DNA from: Blasia pusilla
Lineage: Eukaryota > Marchantiophyta > Marchantiopsida > Blasiales
NCBI GenBank assembly: GCA_050084515.1
Contig: CM114272.1
Span: 38,688,001-38,752,000, forward strand
Reading direction: 5' to 3'
Length of the DNA stretch: 64,000 bases
The position numbers were made by a program, and so were the translations under genes. Shown here one piece after another: positions 31,361 to 44,057 of this stretch (positions are counted from its first letter, which is position 1; every line of letters starts with the position of its first letter). The notes under the pieces are model-generated. The model worked only from the letters and a program-made list of their open reading frames with translations. It was not told where the DNA came from and searched no databases.

Positions 31361-33075
31361 ACCAAAAGGTTTTGGGAAAGCTGAACATTTGCTGTCTTGG
31401 ATCTTATTAGAGCTCGAAGCTATGATGGCCAACCTAGAGGGGAGAATCAGGTGTTGACAGTGGAGCATGGCTGATCGGTTTGGTGATTTAAAGGGCTCGT
31501 TGGAAAGGTCTTTGGATGCTCTTCAAGCTGATACAATCAAATCAAGACATTGGATGCTGGGCTAGAATTCTCAAGGTAGATTAGAAAGGCAAGGAGTCTG
31601 GATTTTTGGAAAACAGGAGGGCAGGCTATTCGAGGGCTGCTACCTAGAGCACTAGTTGGCCAAATCTAGATCTGATTGATAGTATGGCTTTGCCTTGAGA
31701 TGCTCTACACTATGGAGGTCACCCAGAAGAGTTTTCAGCAAGTAATGAGGAGCATAGGATACTCAACGAGGACTGAGATCGAATGCTTGAACTCTTGTGG
31801 GCCAGAAGCTTACTCATGGAATCCTAGAGGACCTCATTTGAAGGCCACAAAGCTTGAGAATCCAAGGGAGAGATTTATGGAGCTGAGAGGATCCAAGGAG
31901 TGATTGGTGCAGGTGGAGCTGAGAGGATCCAAGGAGTGATTTGTGCAGGTGGATCTGAGTGGAGGTGTGAACTGAGGGCAGGGCTCGAACTAGCTTGAGA
32001 AGAAGCAAGCATGGGAAGAATGTAAAGGTAGATCTTACTTTCAAGCATGTCCAAGAGACAAGTCGAGCCTATGCCATCAATGCTGCTCAAGAGAGTTTAG
32101 TTAGGACAAGTTCAGAAGTAGATGAGGTAGAAATTTCAGGCAATAGATGCCTTGGAGTAGATGCTTAGGGGGAGGTAGATTTGTAGGAAGGTAGGAAACC
32201 AGAATGCTAGAGAAGCCCAAGTGGGTAGAGGGCTCTCAGCTTCACTTATAAATACTCAGTTTGATTTAGTTGAAGGGGGCATACATGCTGTTGGCTAGTA
32301 GACACTCGATCTCTTGAGCCAAGCTAACCAGTAGAGTATGTGCTCCCAGATCTAGGTAGTGTGTAGTGTGCTTGAAGGGGGCTGAGACTAAGAAGGTCTC
32401 CCATGTACTCGATGATTTTGTGATACACAAAAAGTAGCCATGTGAAATGATTTCACTCCAATACCCTGTATCTGAGTTTGTGCATGATTGAGTGATGAGT
32501 TGGGGGGCTTGATGAAGTGAGATTCTTGGAGCTGGTTCAACTAATAATTCAAACATGTAGTGAGTGGACAAGAGGCTATACCAGTAGAGGGGAGGCAAGC
32601 TTGGGTTCCAAGATTGTGCTCCTCCAAGGTGTGCTTTGAAAGCTTGCTGTTCTGCCCACCTGAGTATGGCCTTTGACACCAATCACTGATTACTTCCAGG
32701 GTGTGACAACCTGGACTTCCAGGTCTGGTAAGTGATAAGAGATTAGTGAGTGGAGAGAGAGGGTCATGCTTGAGCTTCCCTATAGGTACAAGACCATGGG
32801 CTCAGCCTGTTAAGTCTCCCACTACCTGAACAAGAAGGGAGAACAAAGGACCAGCAAGGCCGCCGAAAAGTGCATAGCAGCAAACGCAATCATACTCAAT
32901 TTACTAACCTCTGAGGGAACGGCGGCCCTCTTGGCTTCGCATTGAGTTCCACTCGTTTTGCAGTTGGGGCAAGAGACCCTCCGTGGTCGCGCTCACCCCC
33001 ATTCCAAACCCTCTTGGATGCCCCTTCATTTTTTGGTAACTTAGAAAAACTTTTTGACTCAAAGGGTTTTTTGTT
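31361..33075. other. Retroelement debris, no intact gene
   Basis: No domain recognised. A 36-bp unit is tandemly duplicated (31880-31915 and 31916-31951). Probably 3' remnants of the integrase-bearing element and sequence downstream of the gag at 33076. Confidence 0.4.
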
Positions 33076-33795
33076 TTAGACTTCATCATCCCCTATCCGC
33101 TCCGCGCACGTCTCTGGAATGTGAGGCATACAAAAGAGGGCCTTTTTGGCGCTTGGCTTGAGTCCACTTAAGAAGATCACCTTCTTTGTAAACTCATCCG
33201 TGGAAAGTGAGCTCATTTGTGCACTGAACTCTTGCACATAAGCGCTAAGGGATCCGCTTTGGCGCAACCTCACAAACTCCATGCCATCGCGATACTCCTG
33301 ATATTTTGGAGTGAATCGGTTACCAATCAACTTCTTGAACTCTTCCCAACTCAAAGTTCTTCCACGGCCCAGATGCTCTTTGCAGTGAGCCATCCACCAA
33401 TGGAGAGCGTGATCCTTCAGAAACGTGACTGCTAGAGTCACCTTGTCTTGCTCCTCTTCCCTTTGCGCTTTGAAGTAAAGTTCAAGTTTTGTTAGAAACT
33501 CGCTCACTTTCCGAGAACGCCCCATTCCTGTGAATGGCATTGGCAAATTTGTCTTACAAAGCTTCTTGCCGGAACTAGAGGCTCCATTCAATTTGAGTTC
33601 TACGATCACCTTGCTTTGTTGGGTCATGTGGTCCGCCATCACCTTCATCAAATCCATCATCTGGATATAAAAGGCCGGGTCGTTTGAGTTTGGAGCCGAA
33701 GGCCCCGCGGAAAGATTCGCGTTTGGGATATCCTCATGTCTGCGACTCAGCACTTCAGGAGTCGCTATCTCCTCCTCTGGCTCACGGTTTGTCAT
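33076..33795 (-). pseudogene. gypsy Gag (isolated)
   Basis: An intact frame of 239 codons starting MTNREPEEEIATPEV. The Retrotrans_gag core is clear: FTGMGRSRKVSEFLTKLELY, then LKDHALHWW, WEEFKKLIGNRFTPKY, and LSAYVQEFSAQMSSL. It follows its own LTR (34009-35040) and an initiator-Met primer site in correct order. No protease, RT or integrase follows, so the element lost pol. Gag itself may still be translatable. Confidence 0.85.
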
Positions 33796-33990
33796 TGATT
33801 TGTCTCTTGGATTTTTTTATTTGACTTGCAGCTTCCTTGGTTCTTTGCCCTTGATCGCCATTTGCGAGTCCTCACTTTCTCAGATCTCCTCCTCGTCTCT
33901 TGCGTTCCTCCTCATGCGTCAAGGTCTCCCTGCTTGAGTTCTTATCAAACGTCCACATCTTACACGACCCCAAGTTCACGCTCACCAAGG

Positions 33991-34006
33991 ATTTGCTCTG
34001 ATACCA
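33991..34006 (-). other. primer-binding site, initiator-Met tRNA type
   Basis: The minus strand reads TGGTATCAGAGCAAAT two bases inside the LTR end at 34009, the standard plant initiator-Met primer site. Confidence 0.9.
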
Positions 34007-34008
34007 CG

Positions 34009-35040
34009 TGTCGTGCACCTACTCTCATTGAACATTAATCTTTGTTGTTGTGGAAGCATGCGTTCAGTAGCTCACGCTCTCAACGCTGATCTGCATCCAA
34101 ACACACACTCTGTATGTTAGTCGGGTCTGGATCAATTAGGGGTTCTAACTTGCCGAGTCCTCGACTCGGCCTCTCGTCAACCTCAAACTTCCTAGTTTCG
34201 CAGTTTACAACACAACCAAGTCTCGAAAGACTTGGGACAGACTTTCTAGTCGGTTCAGGAACCTCAAATGGCGTTTCGCGTCTGGCGGTTCCAATTGTCT
34301 GATGGACATCCAATGAGTCCCTAACCGAGACTCACACAACATGAATCACGGATTGGGATCCAAGTGTGGCGTACGAAGTCCACTCCCTTGGTTCACGTTT
34401 GAGTTTCAAGTTCCAACGCCAAACTTCCGTTCCATCCCGTGCCCTTGAGATGCCGTTTGGTGCTCAAAGTGGGATTCATGTTCCAAGACATCTTGGAGAG
34501 ACTCCCCCTTACTAGTACTTCTGGAGATCTCCGGGATCCCCCTAACTTTAGGGAAAGACAACCGGGTCCCTCAAATTGGCCCTCAACCCGATTGCTCTCA
34601 CAATTTTTTTCGTCCAATATCCTAACATGTATTTATGCATTTTCTAATATCTTTAGTGCGTTGGAAGCGTCTTAAGATAAGCTTTCTAACGCTCCCTTAC
34701 TTGTTTCAAACACATCTTGAGGCTAAACGTTATGATCCAAAACACAGTCAAATTCCTCAAATGCTAATCGTGTTCCAAAACTAGTTCTCATCTCTTTGGC
34801 AACCAACCTTCCAAGACTCAACTCATCTCAAGTCTTGGTTTGCGTTTGATCTAGGTTTCCTGGTCGCGACCACTAACGCATGAAACTCACAACTCTGTTC
34901 CGCGTTTTGTCTCTTGGACTTTTCCAAGAGACCTTCCAAAAGCCTCTCCAAAGCACGATCATCGCAGCATGAGTCCACTTGAGGTCTGATGTTCCGCTTG
35001 GCCCCTATTTGGTGTTCGTTTGGTTATGAGGGTCGCGACA
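34009..35040 (-). repeat. gypsy 5' LTR, 1032 bp
   Basis: The minus strand begins TGTCGCGACC at 35040 and ends GCACGACA at 34009. It is homologous over its length to the solo LTR at 25943-26955. Internally it shares a TTTCGCGCCTAGCGGTTCCA-like segment and a GACTTGGGACAGACTTTC segment. Confidence 0.9.
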
Positions 35041-35161
35041 AGAACTTAGAGACTACTAAGTAATATGTATTGGACTCTCAACAAGGTAATATAGATGGTG
35101 TAATAAAGAGCTTGTTGGTTCATAGTTGGTGTTTTTGCACCAACATTCACAGGAGTCATAG

Positions 35162-35193
35162 GATGATAGAGAGCCTTGTTGCTCTCTATCATC
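35162..35193. repeat. Perfect 13-bp hairpin
   Basis: GATGATAGAGAGC, a 6-base loop CTTGTT, then GCTCTCTATCATC. Isolated; function unknown. Confidence 0.9.
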
Positions 35194-35578
35194 ATGTAAA
35201 GTTTCAACATCATGCAACGTTTTTGCCTTGTTGTGGCTCCTTTAGAAGGGCTCTAAAAATACTGAGAAAAATATTTAAATATATACAGCTTATATTGGTA
35301 GTAAATATGCAACGTTGGATGTTTGATATAATAGTCAAGGTAAAGGGTTGCAATGGTACGTTCACACACATTTGGGGCCATATTAGTATCAGAATATCCT
35401 GCCGAAATTAAAAAACATTAAAATATACCATCTTGTTTTATATAGACAGGGAATGTACGGGTTGTCTAGAAAACTACCGCCTCTCAATAGGACTAGTATG
35501 CCCTGCACGAGTTTAGTGTTGACTACCCTTCCTTGCACACTAGTCGGTGCCCGTGCCATGCACCGGGTTCAGTGCAGG

Positions 35579-36633
35579 GTTCGGGGAGTTTTTTGGTGGG
35601 ACCCGGTACATTACCGGGAATGGTAAATCGGAAACAGAAATCCCGGTTTTCAGATACGAAATACAAAGAGCGTCCTCAAATCCAACAGGTTTTTCGTAAG
35701 CAGCTTTATAATCGGAAATTCTCAGATTTTACGGGCTAGCCTTACTCGTAACCCCGGATCTCCCCGATCATTGGTTCAATGTTACTACCCTTTCTTGCAC
35801 GCCTTTCTCTATATGGGCAAGATCACATGCACCGAAAGTTGTAATCTGCTTAGTAGGGCATGTGAGGACTGGTGCTCAGTGCTCACTGTCCCTCATCCAA
35901 GCTGGCTGAAGTTTCATTGCACGATTTCGAGCCAAGGCCCACCAAAGTACAAAGCGAATGAGCGTCCACGCGTCATTTGTAGAATGCTTCTAGATTTAGC
36001 CAACTGGCCATGGTGCACGTGGAACACGTCGCAATTCACGGACGGTTTCTGCGGGGGACGCCAGAACCTATTCACCTGGATGGATAGCGACCGAGTGGAG
36101 TCATCCGATCCGCCGAACTCAGGCAGGCTTCCGCTAGTTTGTGATTAAGGGCTTTTCTTCCCCGATCTAACTTCAGAGTCATCTTGAATCTTGATGCAAA
36201 TTCACTCTGCACCAGCCGTCCGCTTGGGCCTCCATCGGATAAAAGCAAACGGAGGACCGTGCAGGTTCTAATTTAAGTCGGATTGGAAATAGTTGGATCC
36301 GTGACATCCGTCCAAAACCACACGATTGGCTGGGAGGCGAGGAACTGTCAAACGTAGACGCAGACTGTCAGAGTTGGACCAGCCTACATAGAAGCTTCCG
36401 GGTGATTTTGGAGGAGGATTCGGGGAGTTTTGCCGTGGGACCCGGTACATGGCCGGGAACTTCCAATCGGCAACAGGCATCTGGTTTTCGAACCGGTTTT
36501 CAGCTACGTCATACAAAGAATCTACACAAATCCAATCGGTTTCTGGTAGGTAACTTCAAACGAAATCGAAAATTTTAAAATTTTAACCGGCTGACTTTAC
36601 TCGTAACTCCGGATCGCCCCGAACATTGTTTCG
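35579..36633. repeat. Pair of imperfect direct repeats, about 200 bp
   Basis: The units at 35579-35776 and 36418-36633 share TTCGGGGAGTTTT, GGGACCCGGTACAT, CCGGTTTTCAG and CTCGTAAC then CCGGAT. They lie 840 bp apart with unrelated sequence between. They could be LTR-like or MITE-like remnants. Confidence 0.65.
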
Positions 36634-37434
36634 GACTCTCGGAGACGCCGACGGACTCGTTCCTTGGCTCGTGGTATGAAGACGGCGAGAATGCCAGGTC
36701 CGCCAGGAGCACTTCAGCTTTAACTGGTACTACCGTACTACTGGTGGTGTAGAGGTTCTTTACTTGTCTCATCGAAGACCCGGACAGCAAAATGAGATGG
36801 GGGAACCCGCAACCCATCTCATAGACGGTCAACACACACACGGACAGAAACAGAAGGAGAGAAGAGCGAGACGACCTGGTGGTACCGGAAGCTTCAGGGC
36901 ATTGTGTGGTTCGGAGAGGGTTGGAGTCTTGGAGAAGTGTGAAGTACGTTCGGCGATGGGTTGGTGACGTTGCGCTGGGAGGAGGATGAGAGCAAAAGTG
37001 GTCGTCACGCGAGGTGACAGGGGATTGTTGACATGATGGCCAACTGTGTGGCGGTGAGGGTGGGCGTCATGGTGGGAATGACCATAGGGAGCGAGCTACG
37101 GTGGTCAATGTGACATGGTTTTCGATTACAGAACCAGGCCCACCTGGTCGAACGTGGTGGTGTTGCACCTCTCTCGGGGGAGTTTTGCACGGGAGGTGCA
37201 GTCTTTAGCTTCCTGGCGATTAAGCGGGTGGCGTTACTTGTGTAACAGGAATTGAAGTGGATTTTTGCAGTGAGAATTTGAATATGAGTGGATTTTTGTC
37301 AAGTTTAGGGGTGAATTAATTGACTTGGAACGCGTTCGAAATGTCATGCTGAGAAAGGGATTGGACAGGTCTGTAGAGCATATCAAGAGCGTCAGAAATT
37401 GATGCAGTTAGAGGACTACCATAGAGGAGAAACG

Positions 37435-40400
37435 ATGGCAGAAGTAGCTTTCACAGCGAATAGTTCAGTCGTAGGGGATCTGTCGATTCTTCCATCATTT
37501 CCCATGTGGCAGCTACTTGCGATTCTCGGCGTGATTAGCTGGATGTATTTGGCACGTCTTTTATTGATCACCGTGCGATTGCGGTCAATCGTGCAGCCCT
37601 TCGTCATCAAGCATGTTCAACATAGCATACCGGTCATGCTCCGGATTCAGGTACGCTTTAGTGGAACGCTCATGGTGCATCTGACCGAAGAAAGAGGGAA
37701 AATGCCGTGAGCAGGATTTGTGGAATTAGTCGAGGTTGTCCGTTTGGCGATTAGCCCAGACCAACGATTGCCTTTCAACGGTTTTCACCGCAACAAAGCT
37801 AGGAAAAGAGGCAGAACTATCTCTTGTTTCGGCTACAATTCGCGAAGTGATGCAATTTAAAGCCGATTGCTTGATTCGTTATCCGTGGGCACTGGCAACC
37901 TATTGTCATTTACTGTCGAGGTGCCCGCTCTATGTTCGCTTTTATCTATATTTTCCTATGGGAACTTGTCGAAGGCCGATCAACGAGGTGTACTGATGTG
38001 GACATATTTGGGTATCGCAGAGCTTCCACTCTCCAACTTTGGATGCAGTTCTGGCCTCAATGTCCTACTGTGTCTCCGTGGAGTTCTACACTAGTTTTCT
38101 TCCCCTGTTATTTTGGGTACTTCTGGTCCTACACTGGTGATCTTTACGCTTTTAGGTTAACGGAAGTTCATGAATCGCCCACTTATCGTGAAGTTCAATT
38201 GCTAGGACATCGTGTGAATCAGATGCTTTTGGAAGAAAATTTGAAACAAATGTTCATCCGATCCATGGGATTTCTGGCGCGGTTTCGAGAAAGCTGTATT
38301 TCTCTCACAATGTTGTGTCATCGCTGGGGCATGTGTAGAGTGGTCATTCGAGGCTTGCGAGACACATGACATTGCTGATGGCATTTTGCCTGTACTTGGG
38401 CAACTGTGTCAAGGTTGGTACTATTACCTCATGCGTGTAATTCACTTGCTTTGAAGTAGAATCCCCTTAAACTATGTCCTTGTCGGTATGGATCTTAACT
38501 CACCTCTTGTCTTATTCAGTCAGTCTGAAGTTGGATACCCTTAAACTATTTCCTGTCAGTATGGTTCTTAAAATGAAAAAATCTTTGTTTTGCTTAGTTT
38601 TAGGGTTGCAGGTGATTCACATCAGCACGTGTTGTCATGTAAAGTCAGTTACAGACCGAGAGTTTGGTAACTGATTAGATCTGGAGTCCATATTGGTATG
38701 TCAGCGATGTCAGAAGGATTTGTTCAAATCTATCTCAGATACTGAGTCTTTGCAGGATATAGTATCAGCTCCCAGACCACCGTCTCCACCGATCAGGAAA
38801 CTGCTGGCGACAGGTTCTGAGAAGGATTCTGCTCTGGAGTACGGGCTACCTTCGTCTCATACAATCAACACGCTCTGCTTATTAGGGTAATATGATATCG
38901 CTTAGGGTTAGCTGTGGCCGCTACAAATCTTTAGAATTAGCAGGGTATTTCACCAACTTTCATATATGTATATATTTCCATGTAAGCACGTGGCGAGGAT
39001 TTATCCATTAGCGACTTATTCAAGCCCTGGCGTTTTGGTTTGTGATAGATATCTACTCCACTACATTGGAAGTCGGTGGGGCGAAAGGGATGCTCTTACT
39101 TTCTGGCTAATTGCAAGCGTATTTGCGCTTTTCATCTTTGGTGTCATCTATGGTAGGCCCAGAGCTTAAATCCAAATTTTAATTTTTTTGAAGTTTAGAG
39201 TCGAACCGTGATTCATTCAATGGCAGTGCGTAGAATATTTGGATGGAGCTCAAGGTTTTGCATTTTGTAAGAACCTAGCATGCTTTGATTGAGAGATCAG
39301 CGGCTGAAAAGTGCAGTAGGTTTTCGTAATAAACTAGGATGCGTGAGTAAGGTGATGGACTTGAATGGTTTCAAGCAGGTCGATTGTACCTCGGTATGCA
39401 CAGCCCCATAGACATCATAGCAGGCGTTGGGATGGGCTTTGGTATCCTGTCCATGTGGACCTTACTTGAGGATCACGTGGAAGCCTTCATTGCGCATGGT
39501 GATAATGGTAAGTGCCTAATTCGTTTCTTATATTGTTTGATTGGTTGCCGGATGTTCGTACAGCTTCAAAGGATGAGAAATTTAGAGCTCGTTGAGATAA
39601 GCATGAACCACCGCTTTCCGAAGTATTGTCCAACGACATGTTTGGCAACTACTTATTAGATTTCAGACGTGTGTAATTGCGGGCGTTGTACTGAAACTTA
39701 ATCTATAGAAGTTGAGCTTCAAGAAAAGTCTACAACAGGGAGAACTGTCTGAATCTCGGGCATTGTGCATTTAATGCAGTGATATCTTTTTGGACCACGA
39801 TGGCCATACTTGTACTTTTGGCCTATCCAACCCCTGAGCAACGTAATCCCAGCTACGAATTTCACACAGCCTTCAATGGTGTTGCTTTAGGAGTGGTGAG
39901 TGATGAAATCTTTCTCTGGTGGAGACTCGTGGTGGTTGTTTTTCGTTTGTCTCTTCAAAGTGTCTAATCCTAGAATGGAGATCCAATCCAAGCTTGTGGA
40001 CATTGACTGGTGGGTTACCCTCTGTTTCTCATAGAAGAGAATTATATCTACTCACGGATCCATCTCTTGGAGTCTGATGTACTAGTGTACGAATTCTTGT
40101 CTACCAAACTTTCCATGGTTCTCCCAGTTGAGAAAGGATGAAGTAGTTAACGGAATGGAATCAGAAAGTAACTCATGAGGATTGAGGAGAAAGTAGTTCA
40201 GTTGCGGCAGATGTGTATAATGACTTAGTCGTGTTGGTTCTTGGGAACCATTTAGCGGTGAAAGTTGATTTTTTAGGCTGCTAATGACCAAAATAAATGG
40301 TACAATGTTCACCAATTATCTGATGGCTCTGTAGGTTTGTGGGATACACCGAACGTATGGTCTATATCATGATGAAAGTGCCCGGGCCCTGTCGTTCACC

Positions 40401-40778
40401 ACGTTTGCAGGCACAACACAGTTGCTTATTCGACTACTTGTTGGCCTTCCCATATGCCTGGCAGTGAAAGCTGCGAGCAAGGCTTTGGCAATACGATTGT
40501 TGCCATCTTTCTGCAACTTGTTGGGTGTACAGATACAATCGAGTGGTTATGTTAAGGCTGTGCATGTTCAGGAAATGTCATTGAAAATCAACAACAAAGA
40601 CACCAATGGAGAAATCATTTTGGATGCTCGTAAGGGTAATTATCTACTTAAGATTTTGCAAGGGTTCGAGGATGAGGTTCTTGATGTTGACACAGGCATA
40701 CGATTACTACAATATGCAGGCCTTGGCTGGTCCGTCGTAGAGCTGGCACCGAGCATCTACGCTTATTTCAACTTGTAG
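37435..40778 (+). CDS. LPPD: Sphingoid-base-phosphate phosphatase, LPP-delta/SPP type
   Basis: Eight exons: 37435-37650, 38021-38116, 38339-38413, 38756-38886, 39050 (or 39049)-39152, 39379-39507, 39780-39895 and 40335-40778. With exon 5 from 39049 the sum is 1311 nt, 436 residues, no internal stop. An in-frame ATG at 37402 would add 11 residues. The family removes phosphate from long-chain-base 1-phosphates at the ER membrane, lowering a sphingolipid signal. All three PAP2 motifs are present: K-x6-RP (KDIVSAPRP, split by intron 3), PSSHT in exon 4, and GRLYLGMHSPID (R..Y...H...D) at the exon 5/6 join. Hydrophobic helices flank them (FYTSFLPLLFW, WLIASVFALFIFGVIYG), and the C-terminus ends in YFNL. 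Donors and acceptors are GT/AG throughout. This is the only clearly intact host gene in the window. Confidence 0.92.
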
Positions 40779-42310
40779 GTGCGATGGTTATTCTTCCAGC
40801 TTTCCTATTACAGCAGATATATTGTGAAACGCAATGACGCTTCGAACTGCACATTGCAGTTGCGCACCTGAGCTTCATTTGTTGCACATCGCATATACCT
40901 GAAGGTGATGTATTATGGTCTCGGAAAGCAAAGGTGGCTTCTGCGAATTGTCCGGCCCAGCATATGCTTTTTGGTTCGTGAGTAAGTGCAAGCTATTATA
41001 GAGGAGCTAGTCATTAAACAGAAGATCTGAAGCGTCTGGAGTTGGCTGGAGGACATTTTGACTTTCCATGTGCGTGAGGAGCAAGGGCAACATGTAGTGT
41101 GGTGGAACTACGAAGTGCCACGCCTTCAGTGCAAAACTCACCCCTGGGAAAGTTCTGATGGAGCTGCGGATTGGAATCATCAGTGTATTACAGGACCTTC
41201 GGCTGCATCAAACTAGAAGCTCCCAGCCTAATTTCGGGACCCGTTGCCAGGTCATGCGTGAAACATACCTTGCCGTTCAGCTCTGATTGTCCTTTGGATG
41301 CGGAATCACCCGTGTATGATAGTATTTTTGGCTAAATCACAAGTTGAGGAGGATTGGTTACAAGATATTATTCGAAGGGAGCATTTACCCATTTCAGAGG
41401 TTGGAATGAAAGGTTTTTGTTTAACCCGCTATGGGGAGTAGTGGTCTCTACTTTAGAACAAACTCTTGGCTCCAATTTAGTGGAGTGTATTGTAAAGAGG
41501 ATTTCTTGCCAAAGGAGAATCTGTGAGGAGACTACTCGAGAGGGGACTATATAGCTATTGGTACTAGTGCCAAGGTCCGGACTCACAACTGTACGTAATT
41601 TTGCCAAGGTCCGGACTTACAATTGTACTCAATTTTGTCATGCTTAATCCGTTGTACCAAGTGAATCTGCCATCCCACATCACGTGTTTAAATCAAAAGT
41701 TGTCTTACAATTATTGATGTTTCGGTTCAAATTTCTATGGCAAATTGGACAAGTTTTTATGTACCTTTCTGTCGAGGTGAGTGATGAATGAAGAACCAAC
41801 AACATTTATTGTCGACACTCAAGAAATGTTGTCTACACTATCAGCACGGAGTGGAACCCGCATGCAACCCGTTGGTTAAGTTCTTCTGAGAGTTGTGGAG
41901 GAATTATTAGGGGATGAGGACCAACAAGCTCAAGTGGACTCATGAGTTTCAATGGAGATCGGGGAGAGTGTACGAGAGGCCTATGCACGACCCCGACGGT
42001 TGATCACAATGACTCAAGGTGTGATGGAGACATAGGTGGTTTAGTTTTGGTATGCGATGCTAGACCACGAGTTGTGGAAGAGAGTGTGGGATGCAACTCT
42101 CTTATAAGTTCGTTTGCCTATTCTCAAGTATGTATTTATGTTGAAGGAGCGAATTGAACTTAACATACTTGAGCACAGAGTATTGACCACGGACGCGTCA
42201 TCTTTAAGGTGTGATGGTGTATCCATTGTTACCGCAACGCACTGCTCGAGATCGAATCATGTGATCGAGGGCTACGGGAGGATACATAGAGTCATGACCA
42301 CGACCAGTTC
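40779..42310. other. 3' flank of the phosphatase gene, unassigned
   Basis: No gene recognised. A 34-39 bp unit containing CCAAGGTCCGGACT is tandemly duplicated at about 41570-41640. No clear polyadenylation signal stands out. Confidence 0.45.
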
Positions 42311-43320
42311 TGTCGTGCGTCGACTCCCCATGAACGTCAATCTTTAGTGGTGCGAAATCGTACGTTTAATAGGACATGCTCTCATCGCCAATATGCATCC
42401 AAACACACTTACGTTAGTCTGGTCTGGGTCAATTGGCCTTCCAACCCAATGAGTTCTCAACTCGATACCTCATCAAATTCAGCCGTCCTTAATTCCTAGC
42501 TTCCCAACACGGGCAAGTCTTCCGAGACTTAGGACATACTTTTTGGTTAGTCCAGACACCTAAAATGGCGTTTGCGCCTCTGACGGTCCCAACTGTCCAA
42601 TGGACCTCGCATCAACCCCCAAACCGAAACCCAACTAAATGAGTAACGTGTTGGAATCCAATAGGGATCTTCGAAATCCAGTCTATTAGACTTGGTTCGG
42701 GTTTTGAATTCCAACGCCAAAACTCCCGATCCATTCCGTGCCCTTGGGTTGTCTCGCGGCGCCCCAAAGTAGGGTTCGAGTCCCAAGCACTTTTGGAGAC
42801 CTTTCCCCTTACTAGTATTTTTGGGGATCCCCGCCCTCCCCCTATCTTTGGGCAAGAGATACTCGCGCCCCTCTTTTTGGCCCTCAACCTGACTCCCCAT
42901 ACAGTCATTTTCGGTCAATATCTCAATCTTTGCTTGTGCATTTGCTGATATGTGTAGTGAGTTGGAAGTGGCTTTGCGTAAGCTTTCCAACGCCATCTTA
43001 TTTGTGCCAAATGCATCTCAGGAATACAAGTTATGGTCCAAACTATAGCCAAAATCCCAAACACTATTCATATTCCAAATCCGACTTTGGCAACCAACCT
43101 TCCTAAACTCGACTCCTCTCAAGTCTTGGTTTACATTTGCTCCCGATTTCCTAGTTGCGACCATATATGCATAAAATGCTCAACCTTTTTTTGTGTTTGA
43201 TCTCTTATGTCTCTTGTGTCTCTTCCAAGAGACCTCTCCAACGCGCAAACCATCCTAGAGTGAGCCCGCTAGAGTTTGGATGTTCCGCTAGGCGCTCGTT
43301 TCATTATGAGGGTCGTGACA
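42311..43320 (-). repeat. Diverged gypsy solo LTR
   Basis: The plus strand runs TGTCGTGC to CGTGACA, colinear with the LTRs at 25943 and 34009 (shared AGACTT-AGGACA region, ACTAGTATTTTTGGGGATC-like block, GGCGCTCGTTT-like end). It is more diverged than the other two and has no matching target duplication, so it is older or its ends have been altered. Confidence 0.8.
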
Positions 43321-44057
43321 CTCATCCTTCATTAGAGGTTGATGTCCTTATCAACGCAAACCTTCTAATGTCAAGTCTCTTTGGGAAACATACCCTTTGA
43401 CATCGAATTGGGTTCTCGTATCTGCAATTCCTTGTTTGGCTTAAGTCTTAAGTTTTTGCTTGCAACACTTAGCATCATTTAACATCTCCTCTTTGATAAG
43501 CCTAGATCAATTTTTTCGGAACTAATCTAACCTATCAAATAAGCTAACTAAGTTTGCTACCTAAGACTTCTCTGGCTCACAACTTGTAAGCATCCCACTT
43601 GTTTACACAGTACACAAGTCATACTACTTTTGGGTTGCTCTTATATTCGACTTAGCCGCATCAATAAGTTCACTCATGCTATCACGAGTTAGATCACCCT
43701 AAGCCCCAAGAGAGAGTGATCTGCCCCGGCAACATTAGGGCAAGCCCAAATGTTAGTCACCAAATACTTGGTTCTGTTTTAGGTGCTTATCCAAATAAAA
43801 TCTCTCACCTCAAATACTCATTGTCTATCCTGAGGCTCTTAACTTACATCCTAAGCATATGAGGAACTACTCATTGCCATGCGCTACCACATATAAATTA
43901 CAATCAACACAAGCATCGAATCTCCAAATCAATGCATTCCTTTATTGCAACACTAGCCTGATCTAGTTACAACGACCTTTGGATTAAGGTTCCTATGGTC
44001 ACAAGTCATGTCCCTAGCTTTTCCTTATACTAACGCATATGCTTTTCTTTCATGTGT
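43321..44057. other. Unassigned sequence
   Basis: No gene or repeat recognised; AT-rich and without long open frames. Probably retroelement 3' sequence downstream of the chromodomain fragment. Confidence 0.4.

Larger units (their letters stand above)
35041..37401. other. Upstream region of the phosphatase gene
   Basis: No gene recognised. It contains a perfect hairpin (35162-35193) and two imperfect direct repeats (35579-35776 and 36418-36633). The promoter and 5' UTR of the phosphatase gene should lie in its last kilobase, but I see no convincing TATA box. Confidence 0.45.

Noticed and set aside
33826-34038. Plus-strand frame over the gag leader as a gene
   Set aside because: It is the complement of the gypsy leader, primer site and LTR end.
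36764-36967. Small gene upstream of the phosphatase
   Set aside because: Low-complexity, charged frame in the presumed promoter or 5' UTR of the phosphatase; no independent support.
41855-41880. Family palindrome outside the MULE (GCAACCCGTTGG at 41861)
   Set aside because: Only one half-arm is present, with no mirrored half; a chance match cannot be excluded.
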